A stretch of 64,000 bases of DNA from assembly GCF_016595675.1 (NCBI RefSeq), contig NZ_JAENJH010000008.1, positions 175,577 through 239,576 of the forward strand, given 5' to 3'. The stretch comes from Prauserella cavernicola. Lineage in GTDB: Bacteria > Actinomycetota > Actinomycetes > Mycobacteriales > Pseudonocardiaceae. This document shows positions 25,231 through 34,692 of the stretch, in pieces; within the stretch, counting starts at the first letter, position 1, and every line of letters begins with the position of its first letter. A program made the translations under genes and the position numbers. The notes under the pieces were generated by a model. It was given only the letters and a program-made list of their open reading frames with translations, searched no databases and was not told where the DNA came from.

Positions 25231-26067
25231 TCACGGCGCCAGTCGGGAGATGACCTCAGCGACGCCGTTCGGGTGTATGGTCAGCCCGTCGTGGCCGCCC
25301 GGTAGTTCGAGGAGCGGCTGCCCGATGCGAGCCGCGAGCTCTCGCGCACAACGGTTCTCCCAACGCTCCCGCGGCGTCTGCGCCCCACCCGACGGGACGA
25401 CGCGCACCCGGTCAGGCAGAGCGGCCACTCGGTCCGCGGTGAGCCCCGATCGCTGCACCGCATGAAGGTCGTGACGAAAGAACCATCGCATGTTGCCCAC
25501 TGACTCTTCCGTGATCTCAGCAGATTCCTCCCCTGCCTCGTCCTGGTTCCCTTCCCCCGCAAGGGCGGCCAGTTCCGCCAGTGCCGCGCGGATGTCGCGC
25601 TGCGCGATTCGCGCGATCCGCTCCATCGCCGCGTCCAGGGCTGGATCCCGCACGACCTCGGACAGCGGCGGCTCATGGGCGATGACCGTACTGACACCGT
25701 CCGGATAGGCCTCCGCCACGTGGAGTGCGAGCAGTGCCCCGAAACTCGACCCCAGTACCCGCGCGGGGCGGGGTGCGAGTGCCCTCAGGATCACCGCGGC
25801 GTCGTTGGCATGCCGATACATGTCGACCGGTGGAGCATCGAGTGACGCCGGGCTACGGGACAACCCGCGACGGTCGTACGTGATGACGAGGAAACGCTCG
25901 GACAACGCGTCCGCGAGTTCCTCCACGGTCGCAGCCGAGGAGACTCCGCCCTGAATCAGGAGAAGCGGTTCTCCGGATCCGCGGGTTTCGCAGTGGAGTT
26001 CACAGCCGTCGTCACTCGTGATGCGCCGAACTGTCACGTGGCCGCTACCGGGGTGATTGCGCAACAT
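25231..26067 (-). CDS. Alpha/beta hydrolase
   Basis: This 278-residue alpha/beta hydrolase has the oxyanion region PLLLIQGGVSSAAT, nucleophile elbow GSSFGALLAL and the final histidine in PGGHDGLT. The triad appears complete. The lack of a signal peptide suggests a cytoplasmic esterase, lactonase or peroxidase-like enzyme; the substrate is unknown. It is transcribed away from the quinone reductase-like gene at 26303 across a 235-bp region. Start may alternatively be the GTG at codon 11. Confidence 0.82.
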   Translation of the reverse strand: MLRNHPGSGHVTVRRITSDDGCELHCETRGSGEPLLLIQGGVSSAATVEELADALSERFLVITYDRRGLSRSPASLDAPPVDMYRHANDAAVILRALAPRPARVLGSSFGALLALHVAEAYPDGVSTVIAHEPPLSEVVRDPALDAAMERIARIAQRDIRAALAELAALAGEGNQDEAGEESAEITEESVGNMRWFFRHDLHAVQRSGLTADRVAALPDRVRVVPSGGAQTPRERWENRCARELAARIGQPLLELPGGHDGLTIHPNGVAEVISRLAP

Positions 26068-26302
26068 CTTTCCTCTTCAGTCGACAGCGTGCGGTCCTTC
26101 TCAGTGCGCGGAACAGTTACCAGGAAAGACCATGCCCCAACGGCACGGTCAACCCGACGTAATGGACAACACCTCACGTCGTGATCTATTCCCCCCTGAA
26201 TGCCGGGCGCGGAGCCGTAGCATGGGGTCATCGGCACTCGTCGAACATTCATCCCACTGATCTCAGGGCGGCCGAATCAGGCCCGTGGAAAGGCAGAACG
26301 TC

Positions 26303-27208
26303 ATGCGCGCAGTCCGTTATCACGAGTACGGCGGTGTGGAGACCCTTGTGGTCGAACAGGTTCCCGACCCGCATCCCGGGCACGGCGAGATTCGCATCCG
26401 CGTCACGGCGGCCAGTGTCAATCCCATCGACTGGAAGGTGCGCTCCGGTGCGGCGCGCGACGTGCTCCCCGTGGACCTGCCCGCGATTCCTGGGCGGGAC
26501 GCCGTCGGCGTCGTCGACGAGACCGGTGACGGTGTGCAGGGGGTGAACATCGGCGACCGCGTCTTCGGACTGGGCGGCGTCACCGGCGCGACAGCGGAGC
26601 TGGCCGTGCTCTCGGCCTGGGCCCCCGCGCCCGCCACGTGGACCGACGAGGAGGCCGCCGGCGCCGGTCTGGCATCCGTGACGGCGATGGGCGGGCTGAA
26701 GGCGCTGGGTCCCTTGCAGGGGCGCACTCTTCTCGTCGAGGGCGCCGCCGGAGGTGTGGGCAGTGCCGCGGTCGAGATCGCGGTGGCACAGGGCGCCACC
26801 GTGATCGGGACGGCCAGCGAACGCAACCACGAGTTCCTCACCTCGCTCGGAGCCGTACCCACGACCTACGGAACCGGCCTCGCCGAGCGTCTCGCCGCCC
26901 TGGCTCCGGACGGTGTCGACATCGCCCTCGACACCGCGGCCTCCGGATCCCTGGCCGATCTCATCGCGATCGTGGGCGACACCGCTCGCGTGTCGACGGT
27001 CGCCGACTACGCCAATGCCGAACGGCTGGGCGTACGGATGGCCAACGCGGAGAACGACTCCACGCTCCTCGCCGAAGCGGGCGAACTCGGCAGGCAAGGC
27101 CGCTACACACCGCGCATCGAGCGAATCTATCCGCTCGATGCGGTCACCGAAGCGCACGAGTACGCCGAGCGCGGACACACCCGGGGCAAGATCGTGATCG
27201 GCATCTGA
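26303..27208 (+). CDS. MDR-family NADPH:quinone oxidoreductase
   Basis: This 301-residue zinc-free medium-chain reductase has the canonical start MRAVRYHEYGGVETLVVEQV, the catalytic-domain run HGEIRIRVTAASVNPIDWK and the cofactor loop LVEGAAGGVGSAAVEIAV. It probably reduces quinones or conjugated ketones. I took the ATG at 26303, which has GGAAAGG upstream, rather than 26285. A strong hairpin at 27227-27256 follows. It has no functional operon partner. Confidence 0.85.
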   Translation: MRAVRYHEYGGVETLVVEQVPDPHPGHGEIRIRVTAASVNPIDWKVRSGAARDVLPVDLPAIPGRDAVGVVDETGDGVQGVNIGDRVFGLGGVTGATAELAVLSAWAPAPATWTDEEAAGAGLASVTAMGGLKALGPLQGRTLLVEGAAGGVGSAAVEIAVAQGATVIGTASERNHEFLTSLGAVPTTYGTGLAERLAALAPDGVDIALDTAASGSLADLIAIVGDTARVSTVADYANAERLGVRMANAENDSTLLAEAGELGRQGRYTPRIERIYPLDAVTEAHEYAERGHTRGKIVIGI

Positions 27209-27226
27209 GCCGGTCTCCCTCTTCGC

Positions 27227-27256
27227 GGCTTCCCGCGGCTCCGGCCGCGGGAAGCC
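27227..27256. terminator. Bidirectional terminator
   Basis: GGCTTCCCGCGGC (27227-27239) and its exact complement (27244-27256) flank a TCCG loop between two convergent genes. Confidence 0.8.
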
Positions 27257-27302
27257 CGCGGACCTTGGTCGACAAAGCCGCATGTGGACGGACCGGAGGA
27301 CG

Positions 27303-28997
27303 TCAGCCGGCAGCACTACCCCGTGTGGCATCGGTGAGATAGGTGTGGACCATCGGGACCGCCGAGGCGCCCTCCCCGGACGCGGAGGTGACCCGCTTCA
27401 TCGAGCCCGCACGAATGTCGCCGACGGCGAAGACTCCCGGAACGCTCGTCGCGAGATCCGCGGGCGGACGGCCGTCGACCCAGTGCCGCATCGGCAGGTC
27501 CCGGCCGGTGAGGACGAAGCCGCGGTCGTCGCGGTCGACGTGGCCGGGAAGCCAGGTGCCATGCGGCTCGGCGCCGAGCAGCAGATAGAGACCCCGTACG
27601 TCGCGGCGGGTGATGTCGCCGGTGTCGAGGTGGCGCAGGGACACCCAGGAGAGCGAGCCCTGGTCGCAGGTGCCACCGTCGACGACCTCGGTACGGGTCA
27701 CGACGGTGATCCGTGGGTGGCCCTCGATCTCGTGCACGAGGTAGTCGGACATCGTGTCGGTCAGACCGTCTCGGCGCACGACCACGGTGACCGAAGCGGC
27801 GAAGCGAGCGAGGTGAATGGCCGCCTGGCCCGCGGAGTTGCCGCCACCGACGACGACCGCGTTGTGGTCAGCGGTGTCCCGGGCCGTGCTGATCGCTGCG
27901 CCGTACTGCACGCCCCGCCCCACGAGCCGCTCCAGCGACTCCACGCCCAGCGTTCGGTAGGCGACGCCGCACGCGATGATCACGGTGCGGGCACGGACCT
28001 CACCGCCGGTGGTGCGCAAGGTGTGCTCACCGTCAGCACCGGGAACGAGTTCCAGAACCTCCCAGCCGACGCGGAACCGTGCACCGAAGCGACCGGCCTG
28101 TGTGCGAGCGCGCTGGGCCAGGCGCATGCCGGAAATGCCACGGGGAAATCCGAGGTAGTTGCGGATCATCGAGCTGGTGCCCGCCTGACCGCCGACGGCG
28201 TCGGTGTCGAGGACGACCGTCGTGAGACCTTCGCTCGCACCGTAGACGGAGGCCGCCAGCCCTCCGGGGCCCGCACCGACGATCGCCAGATCCACGGTCT
28301 CGGTGATGTCGCCGGGGGAACCGTAAAGCAGGGCGGCGACGTCGCCCGGGCGACTCGGTGCGATCGGCGGATGGTCGAACACGACAACGAGGGGGTAGCT
28401 GAGGTGTTGTCCGGTCGCGACGTAGGCGTCGCGCACGGCGCGGCCCGCGTCGCTGTCGACCGCGAGCACCTCGGTGGGCATTCCCATGCGCTCGGTGAGC
28501 TCGCGGACCGCTGCCGTCAGCGGGTTGTCACCGTCGGAGACGATGCGAATCAGGGCGACTTCCGGATCAGCGGTCGTGGATCCCCAGTCGGAGAGCAGCT
28601 CGGCGAGCGCGATGTGGAACTCCTCGTCGCGCGGGCCTCGTGGCATGAGCAGGTAGGCGTCGAACACCCCGGCACCCAGCGCCGCACGCAGGCCTCGTTC
28701 ACCGGTGCGGAGCTCGGCCATGAACCGGTCGTAGGGCGCCGCGAGGACCCGGCGGGCGGCGGGGACCCGGCCACGCCAGGTGGCGAAGGCGGCCAACGGA
28801 TCGGCGTCGGGCAACTCGCCGTCCTGCACGATCATGGCTACCTGACCGCCTGCCGCGGTGATCTCCTCGACGATGTCGACGGTGCCGGCCGACGATCCCG
28901 CGACCCGAACATCATAGTCGTGTTCGTAGCGGCGCAACTGGGCTCGCAGGGCGTCCGCGTGCTGGGTGGAGGCGATCACGATGGCGGGAACGGGCAC
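27303..28997 (-). CDS. Thioredoxin reductase-like flavoprotein with N-terminal receiver-like domain, no CxxC
   Basis: The 564-residue product has two parts. Residues 1 to about 230 form a receiver-like and thioredoxin-like region ([37 protein letters not shown]). Residues 235-560 form a thioredoxin reductase-type flavoprotein with FAD loop [17 protein letters not shown] and NADP loop [19 protein letters not shown] final [14 protein letters not shown] segment closes the FAD site. The redox CxxC expected between the two nucleotide sites is absent (region [15 protein letters not shown]), so it cannot reduce thioredoxin in the usual way. The GTG start at 28997 has AGGAG upstream. Its partner and role are unknown. 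Confidence 0.82.
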   Translation of the reverse strand: MPVPAIVIASTQHADALRAQLRRYEHDYDVRVAGSSAGTVDIVEEITAAGGQVAMIVQDGELPDADPLAAFATWRGRVPAARRVLAAPYDRFMAELRTGERGLRAALGAGVFDAYLLMPRGPRDEEFHIALAELLSDWGSTTADPEVALIRIVSDGDNPLTAAVRELTERMGMPTEVLAVDSDAGRAVRDAYVATGQHLSYPLVVVFDHPPIAPSRPGDVAALLYGSPGDITETVDLAIVGAGPGGLAASVYGASEGLTTVVLDTDAVGGQAGTSSMIRNYLGFPRGISGMRLAQRARTQAGRFGARFRVGWEVLELVPGADGEHTLRTTGGEVRARTVIIACGVAYRTLGVESLERLVGRGVQYGAAISTARDTADHNAVVVGGGNSAGQAAIHLARFAASVTVVVRRDGLTDTMSDYLVHEIEGHPRITVVTRTEVVDGGTCDQGSLSWVSLRHLDTGDITRRDVRGLYLLLGAEPHGTWLPGHVDRDDRGFVLTGRDLPMRHWVDGRPPADLATSVPGVFAVGDIRAGSMKRVTSASGEGASAVPMVHTYLTDATRGSAAG

Positions 28998-29338
28998 GTT
29001 GGTCTCCTGGTAGGTGGCGGTCCCGAAAGGACTGAGATCCGTAGCTGTGCTTGGCCGGTTACCGGCGACACACAGCACTCTCTCCGACCAAGGGACGAGA
29101 AGGCGCGCTCAGGTACGGATCGTAGCGCGGGACGGCACCGCCTCGTCGCACCTGTGTTAGCGTCGAAACGCGACCGTATTCACCCGGCGCGGTCACCACC
29201 ACGTCCCGGAACGAGCGCATGGCCCGCGACCTGGCCGGATTCGCCCTTCCCTTCGTCACGCGCGGAACACCGTCGCGACTGGACGGTCGAGGCGCTGCGG
29301 CCACCAACGACATGGCCCCATTCCTGAAGGAGCACACC

Positions 29339-29713
29339 ATGCCCCAGACTCCCCCTCTCGCGATCGAGCGCTACATCGCCACGGTCGACCGGGCGATCGC
29401 CGACGAGGCCGTACTGGAGGAACTCGTCGACATCTTCGCGCCAAATGCCGTGGTGCAGCTCGACGACACTCCAGTGCGAGGTTCGCGCGCCATCCGGGAG
29501 CTTTACCGCGACTTCATCGCGATCCACGTCGAGGCCAAGCACTTCTGGAACGCGACGGTCTTGCCCGACGGGCGACAGCGGGCGGAATGGGCGTGCGCAG
29601 CGCGCATGTCCGACGGATCGCTGGTGACCGTGGCCGGCCTGGAACACGCGACGGTCGGGACGGACGACCGCATCGTCGACCTGCGCAACGAGCTCACCCG
29701 CCCACCGGCCTGA
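29339..29713 (+). CDS. SnoaL-like / NTF2-fold protein
   Basis: This 124-residue protein has the NTF2-like cone fold. It begins with a helical start (LAIERYIATVDRAIADEAV), then LVDIFAPNAVVQLDDTPVRG and a strand-rich C-terminal half. Such proteins act as isomerases, cyclases, dehydratases or ligand binders; no single catalytic residue can be assigned. The start ATG at 29339 follows GAAGGAG at good spacing; the longer frame to 29219 is not supported. It is convergent with the frameshifted SnoaL-like gene on the other strand. Confidence 0.72.
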   Translation: MPQTPPLAIERYIATVDRAIADEAVLEELVDIFAPNAVVQLDDTPVRGSRAIRELYRDFIAIHVEAKHFWNATVLPDGRQRAEWACAARMSDGSLVTVAGLEHATVGTDDRIVDLRNELTRPPA

Positions 29714-29762
29714 ATCGCTGCGCGGACCGCCTGCGGCAATGCGCCGCTCAACCGCGAACCCG

Positions 29763-29797
29763 CCCGGCGTCGTCCGCATGTCGACGACGACGCCGGG
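29763..29797. terminator. Bidirectional terminator between SnoaL-like genes
   Basis: CCCGGCGTCGTC (29763-29774) pairs exactly with 29786-29797 across an 11-base loop between convergent genes. Confidence 0.75.
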
Positions 29798-29827
29798 CCG
29801 GGTACCGAGCGGGTGCGAATGCCGTTG

Positions 29828-30309
29828 TCAGTCCGAGCCGGAGGCCGTCACCACGCCGCCGAGCTCCGTCTGGTCGGTGCTGAGCGCTTCTGCGGCCACC
29901 AGGGGGTTCCAGAAGTCGACGTAACGGGTGATCTTGCCGTTCTTCGTCTCCACCACCGAGATGTAGGTCTGGTTGTAGGGACGTCCGGTCGCCAGGGCGA
30001 CCCCCTGGCTCCGGAACTCCGCGATGACGAGTGACGGCTCGACAGTCTCGTGAAAGCGCAGGTCGATGAAGTCCACGCGGAAGTGCTTGGGGAAGTTGTC
30101 CATGTACCCCTCAAGGCCTCCTTACCGGACACCTTCGACGGGTAACCCTCGGGACCGTAGGGAAACTCGAGTACCCCGTCCTCCGTGAACAGATCCACCC
30201 ATTCCTCGATGCGGCCGGTGGACAGGAATTCGAGATGGTTCTTGAACGCCTGCTGGGCGCCGGCACGAATGTCGTTCACAGCCGACTGGTCGTTCACTGT
30301 CTCGGTCAT
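29828..30309 (-). pseudogene. Frameshifted SnoaL-like protein gene
   Basis: The first part, from ATG at 30309 (AAGGG upstream), reads as an NTF2-like protein through EEWVDLFTEDGVLEFPYGPEG and SGKEALRG. The frame then breaks at the four-base run at 30107-30110. The fitting continuation, DNFPKHFRVDFIDLRFHETV to WNPLVAAEAL, lies in another frame. One extra G in that run would restore a single 160-residue protein. It is therefore either a recent loss-of-function mutation or a sequencing error in a homopolymer. The family is that of small-molecule isomerases or epoxide hydrolases; it is not an obvious duplicate of the neighbour at 29339. Confidence 0.75.
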
Positions 30310-30459
30310 GGTTGAGCCCTTCTCTCGAAAACTTCGGATTTTCCTTGTTGTTCCGTGACAAGCGGAGCAATCCATCCATTGTGGATCGAGCCGGATCCGG
30401 TTCTCTGGATTGGCGAAAGCCACAGCCCTCGTCCTCAGCGACGCGGGCTCCGGGTGTCT

Positions 30460-31035
30460 CTACGTTCCGATGGCGCGAACGAGGGCTTCGGTGAGCTCGT
30501 CGAGGTACTCGGCCCCACAGTCGGCCTTGCGCACCGACATACGCCAGTAGACCGCCGCCCCCAACAGGTCCAGCGCGAGTTCCGCGGACACCCCCAGCTC
30601 ACCGCGGGCCGCCGCACGGTCCAGCACCACCTTCACGGCGTCGCGCCGTGGGGTGCTGACGTTGTCCCGAACAGCCGCGGCGAGGGAAGGTTCACGGACC
30701 CCCTCCGCGACCACGTCGGGCAAGATGCGGCTGAACTGCGGGTGAGACAGCCAGGCCACCATGCCCTCGACTATCACCCGGATGTCGCCGCGAAGCGATC
30801 CGGTGTCCGGTTGCGGCGCCGCGGGCACGCTCAGCTCCGCGATCGCAGCGGCCGCCATCGCGTCCTTTCCCGGCCAACGGCGGTACAGCGCGCTCTTCCC
30901 GACACCGGCCCGGCGGGCCACCGCTTCCATGGACAGCCGTGCGTAGCCGACCTCGGCCAGTTCGGCGAGGACCGCCTCGGTGATCGAGGCCGTTTTCTCC
31001 GGACGGAGGACGGCGGCGCCGACGGGATCGCGCAC
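30460..31035 (-). CDS. TetR-family transcriptional regulator
   Basis: This 191-residue TetR regulator has an N-terminal helix-turn-helix at about residues 20-60 (ELAEVGYARLSMEAVARRAG, then VGKSALYRRWPGKDAM) and a helical ligand domain behind it. I place the start at the GTG at 31035, with GGAGG five bases before it, giving the usual family length. The longer frame to 31146 would translate through a perfect palindrome at 31056-31074 that is the likely operator. The frameshifted SnoaL-like gene lies downstream and a quinone reductase-like gene upstream, both possible targets. Confidence 0.85.
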   Translation of the reverse strand: MRDPVGAAVLRPEKTASITEAVLAELAEVGYARLSMEAVARRAGVGKSALYRRWPGKDAMAAAAIAELSVPAAPQPDTGSLRGDIRVIVEGMVAWLSHPQFSRILPDVVAEGVREPSLAAAVRDNVSTPRRDAVKVVLDRAAARGELGVSAELALDLLGAAVYWRMSVRKADCGAEYLDELTEALVRAIGT

Positions 31036-31055
31036 GGAGACCTCCAACCCCAACC

Positions 31056-31074
31056 GGACGGTACGGTACCGTCC
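31056..31074. promoter_or_regulatory. TetR operator candidate (perfect 19-bp palindrome)
   Basis: GGACGGTAC-G-GTACCGTCC is a perfect inverted repeat of two 9-bp arms around one base. It lies 20 bp upstream of the GTG start of the TetR gene, as expected for an autoregulated repressor. Confidence 0.7.
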
Positions 31075-31289
31075 CGACGTGACCCACGTTAGCCCAAGTT
31101 GGTCTCGGATCGCCACCCGGTCACGGCCGGCGACCGCGTCGAGCATCCGGGCTCAGCGGCGCGCGGTGACGAAGCGGCACGGCGTCAGCGTTCCGGCGGG
31201 TACTTCGCCTGCGGCCCGCGAACGGACGAGCTCACTCTCGCGACAGCGACGCCGGTCCGGTGGTCCGGTTCTTCACGAGCCTGGGTCCC

Positions 31290-32267
31290 TCACCTCGCCG
31301 CCACGCTCAGCACGACCTTCCCCACGGCCGCCTGCTCCACCCTGTCCTGCGCATCGGCCACCCGTTCCAGCGCATAAGGAATCACCGGCAACGCCGAAAG
31401 CGCACCGACCGCGAGCGCGTCGGACGTCCACCGGACCGCATCGGCCAACTGGTCCGAGGACACTCCATACAGGAGCACGAACGCGAGCGTGACGTTCGCC
31501 GTCATCAGCTTTCCGCTGGGCAGGACGAGATCCCCCTCCGCGGCATAGGTGGCGATCGTGCCGCCGTCGCGGAGAACGGCCAGATCCAGTTCGAGATTCG
31601 TCGCCGGCGCGACCTCGACGATGCGGTCGACGTGCTGCACGACGTCGCGGATCTGCCGCGACACGTCCTGGTCCGGGTAGCGGACGACCAGATCCGCGCC
31701 CGCGTCCTCGGCCAGAGCGCGCTTCTCGTCCGAGCTCACGGTGGCGACGACCGTCGCGCCGGCGTGCTTGGCGAGCTCGATCGCGTAGTGACCCACCGCC
31801 CCCGCTCCCCCCGCCACGAGAACCGTCCGCCCCTGCAACGCCCCCGGGTTCCCGCCCAGACAGTGCGCGGCGGTGAGGGCCGGAACGCCGAGGCAGGCGC
31901 CCAGCTCGTCGGAGGCGCCGTCGGGCAGCGGTACCGCCCGGACCGCGGGCACGACCGCGTACTCGGCCGCGGTCCCGTATCGGTTGCCGAAGGCCGCGAG
32001 ATAGAGCCACACCCGCTGGCCGACCACGAGCCCGTCGACGCCGCTGCCCACGGCATCGACGACTCCCGCGCCGTCGTGGTGCGGGACCTGGAACCCGTCC
32101 GGCGTCCGGCCGGTGAGCCCGGCACGCCTCTTCCAGTCGGTCGGGTTGATCCCGGAGGTGACGATCCTGACCCGGACCTCTCCCGGGCCCGGCTCCGGCA
32201 GCTCCAGCTCGACGACCTCGAGCACCTCGGCAGCGGGGCCGGTGCTGCGATAGACCGCTGCTCTCAT
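31290..32267 (-). CDS. MDR-family NADPH:quinone oxidoreductase
   Basis: This 325-residue medium-chain reductase has no zinc site. It shows MRAAVYRSTGPAAEVLEVVE at the start, GPGEVRVRIVTSGINPTDWK and the cofactor loop VAGGAGAVGHYAIELAKHAG. It probably reduces a conjugated ketone or quinone with NADPH. It closes the minus-strand arm of the large catabolic island, 22 bp behind the epimerase-like gene, and may process an enone formed there. No terminator is obvious behind it. Confidence 0.85.
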   Translation of the reverse strand: MRAAVYRSTGPAAEVLEVVELELPEPGPGEVRVRIVTSGINPTDWKRRAGLTGRTPDGFQVPHHDGAGVVDAVGSGVDGLVVGQRVWLYLAAFGNRYGTAAEYAVVPAVRAVPLPDGASDELGACLGVPALTAAHCLGGNPGALQGRTVLVAGGAGAVGHYAIELAKHAGATVVATVSSDEKRALAEDAGADLVVRYPDQDVSRQIRDVVQHVDRIVEVAPATNLELDLAVLRDGGTIATYAAEGDLVLPSGKLMTANVTLAFVLLYGVSSDQLADAVRWTSDALAVGALSALPVIPYALERVADAQDRVEQAAVGKVVLSVAAR

Positions 32268-32289
32268 GCCCCCACCGCCCTCGGGCCCG

Positions 32290-33252
32290 TCAGGAAGGAC
32301 GAGACGTCACGAGGTCGTAGTAGTGCCGGATCGCCCTGTCCAGGTCGTAGCGCGGCCGCCATCCGAATTCCTCCTCCATCCGGGCGCCGTCCAGCGCCAT
32401 GTAGTAAGGATCTGGCATGTTCATGGGATTCGTTCCGGAGCCCACATCGAGCACCGCGCCAGGGATGATTCCGCGGATCGCGTCGGCGAATTCACTGATC
32501 GATACCGTGCTCCCGCTGGCGACGTTGTAGGCATGGTGACGAAGCGGCTCCGGGGCAAGCGCGACGCGCGCGATGGCGTCGGCCACGTCCAGGACGTAGA
32601 TGACGCCGTCCCGCTCATCGCCACCGTGCTCCATGGTGAACGGACGGCCCGACGCCGGAAGCTCGATCATCGAGCTGTAGGTGTTGACCGGACCGGCATG
32701 GCGCTGAAGCTTTCCCGGGCCGATGACCGTGGCGAAGCGCAGGCTGACGCACTCGACGGCGGAATTCCGCCCGTACCACTCCAGTACGTTCTCGGCGGCC
32801 ACCTTGGTGATGCCGTACATGCCGGTGGGACGCAGGTCGTCGTCTTCCGAGATCGGCTCGTACACCGGGAAACCGCGCTGTCCTGTCGCAGGCGCGTACA
32901 CCGCTTTCGAGCTGGTGTGCACGACCCGCTTCACACCTGCGGCCGTTGCCGCCGCGCAGACGTTGGCGGTACCGCCGACGTTCACCGAGATCGCCGCGTA
33001 CGGATCTCGTTCGCACTCGACGACCGCGGCGAGGTGAACAATGCATTCCGGCCGAAGCCGCGACACCGCACCGGCAAGTTGCCCGGCTTCGCGGATGTCG
33101 CCGACGACGAGTTCGACTTCTCCCGCCACGTCCTCGACGAGCGAGGTGTCGTCACGGCTCTCGAAGACGGACACCTCGTGGCCTCGGCCCAGAAGTTCTC
33201 GGACCACCCAGGCGCCGTTGACGCCGAACCCGCCCGTCACCATCACACGCAC
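32290..33252 (-). CDS. NAD-dependent epimerase/dehydratase (extended SDR)
   Basis: This 320-residue extended short-chain dehydrogenase has cofactor loop TGGFGVNGAW, a serine region VVHTSSKAVYAP and the catalytic MYGITK pair (Tyr and Lys). Family members act on nucleotide sugars or, in catabolic loci, on hydroxy ketones, 3-hydroxysteroid-like alcohols or aldehydes. Its place between an MHS transporter (46 bp) and a quinone reductase-like gene suggests a catabolic alcohol dehydrogenase or isomerase rather than sugar-nucleotide work; that is inferred. Confidence 0.8.
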   Translation of the reverse strand: MRVMVTGGFGVNGAWVVRELLGRGHEVSVFESRDDTSLVEDVAGEVELVVGDIREAGQLAGAVSRLRPECIVHLAAVVECERDPYAAISVNVGGTANVCAAATAAGVKRVVHTSSKAVYAPATGQRGFPVYEPISEDDDLRPTGMYGITKVAAENVLEWYGRNSAVECVSLRFATVIGPGKLQRHAGPVNTYSSMIELPASGRPFTMEHGGDERDGVIYVLDVADAIARVALAPEPLRHHAYNVASGSTVSISEFADAIRGIIPGAVLDVGSGTNPMNMPDPYYMALDGARMEEEFGWRPRYDLDRAIRHYYDLVTSRPS

Positions 33253-33298
33253 GTCGACTCCCCACTCCTCATGTCCCGGTCGAACAGCGATCCCATGC

Positions 33299-34657
33299 TC
33301 AGGCCACGCCTTCCGCCAGCTGGCCTGTCTCCCGCGCCTGCGGCCGCTGTCCGTTCACCGCCACGATGACGACGACCAACGTGATCGCACCGGCCGCCAT
33401 CATGTACCACGCCGGCGACACGCTGCTTCCCGTCCTTTCGATCAGCAACGTCGCGACGAAGGGTGCGGTACCGGCGAAGAGTGCGGAACCGAATCCGTAA
33501 CCGATGCCGAATCCGGACGCTCGGACCCGAGCCGGGAACAACTCGGCGAAGAGAACCGGAATGGCGCCACCGAACGCGGCAACCGGGATCCACAGAATGA
33601 GCTGCCCGACCAACGCGGGAACGAATCCTCCGAGGCCGATGATGAGCAGGCTGGGCACAGGCAGCGCCACCGTCAGGACGCAGGCGAAAACCAGGATCGA
33701 CCTTCTGCTGTACCGGTCCGCGAGATGCCCGAACACGAGGACCAGGAAGATGCCGACGGTCGTGGCGATGACCACGGTGCTCAGCGCCGGTACGGCGGGC
33801 ATTCCCGTGACGGTTCGAATGTAGGTGAGCACGAACGCCTGGAGTGTGGCTGATGCGATGCTGAATCCGACGCAGATGCCGATCACCGTCAGGAACGCGC
33901 GCCAATGTTGCGTGAAGAGTGTGCGCAGAGGGCTCTTCGCTCGCGCGTTCTCGGCCTTGATCTCCTCGAATTCCGGTGACTCCGCGATGCGGAACCTCAG
34001 GTAGAGGCCGATCGCCAGTAGCGGGAAGCTCAGCAGGAACGGCAGCCGCCAGCCCCAGCTGTTGAGGGCGTCAGACGACATGGACACCGTCATGATCAGC
34101 ACCACGACGGTACCGATCACCGATCCCAAGGTGGACGAGAAGAAGGCGAAAGATCCGTAGAGTCCGCGACGGTGCCGGGGGGCGTGCTCGACGAGGAAGC
34201 TGGCCGACGTGCCGAACTCACCTCCCACGGACAATCCTTGGAGCAGCCGGGCGACGCACAGGAGTACCGGTGCCAGAATCCCGGCCTGCGGGTAGGTCGG
34301 CATGATGCCGATCAGAACCGTGGTCAAGCCCATGAGCAGCACCGCGAACGCGAGGGAGATCTTGCGCCCGCGCCGATCCGCGAGCCACCCGAACAGGATC
34401 GCGCCCGCGGGCCGCATGATGAAGCCGACTCCGTAGAGCGCGAAGGTCGACAGAATCGCCGCCAGCGGGTCGCCGGAGGGAAAGAAGAGCTGGGAGATGA
34501 CCGGCGTCAAGGACGCGAACACCGCGAAATCATAGAATTCGAGAGCGTTGCCGGAACCCGCGGCGATCACGGTTCGACGCCGGAGCGAGCTAGCGCGGGC
34601 ACGCTCGGCTTCCGATGGCGACCGGTATTCCGCGTCCGGTGGGGATGATTGGGACAT
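33299..34657 (-). CDS. MHS-family MFS transporter
   Basis: The 452-residue, roughly 12-segment symporter shows SGNALEFYDFAVFASLTPV, the loop GWLADRRGRKISLAF and LLQGLSVGGEFGTSASFLVE, all typical of the metabolite:H+ symporter group. It probably takes up the acid or ketoacid substrate of the island. Start ATG at 34657 has GGAGG upstream. It follows the degenerate hydrolase gene by 35 bp and precedes the epimerase-like gene. It is distinct from the relative at 3505-4827. Confidence 0.88.
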   Translation of the reverse strand: MSQSSPPDAEYRSPSEAERARASSLRRRTVIAAGSGNALEFYDFAVFASLTPVISQLFFPSGDPLAAILSTFALYGVGFIMRPAGAILFGWLADRRGRKISLAFAVLLMGLTTVLIGIMPTYPQAGILAPVLLCVARLLQGLSVGGEFGTSASFLVEHAPRHRRGLYGSFAFFSSTLGSVIGTVVVLIMTVSMSSDALNSWGWRLPFLLSFPLLAIGLYLRFRIAESPEFEEIKAENARAKSPLRTLFTQHWRAFLTVIGICVGFSIASATLQAFVLTYIRTVTGMPAVPALSTVVIATTVGIFLVLVFGHLADRYSRRSILVFACVLTVALPVPSLLIIGLGGFVPALVGQLILWIPVAAFGGAIPVLFAELFPARVRASGFGIGYGFGSALFAGTAPFVATLLIERTGSSVSPAWYMMAAGAITLVVVIVAVNGQRPQARETGQLAEGVA

Positions 34658-34692
34658 CGTTGTCCTCCGATCAATCACGGTCTTGTGCGTGA

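Noticed and set aside
27282-29327. A 681-codon plus-strand frame over the thioredoxin reductase-like gene
   Set aside because: Antisense shadow typical of very GC-rich DNA; the minus-strand protein has intact FAD and NADP motifs.
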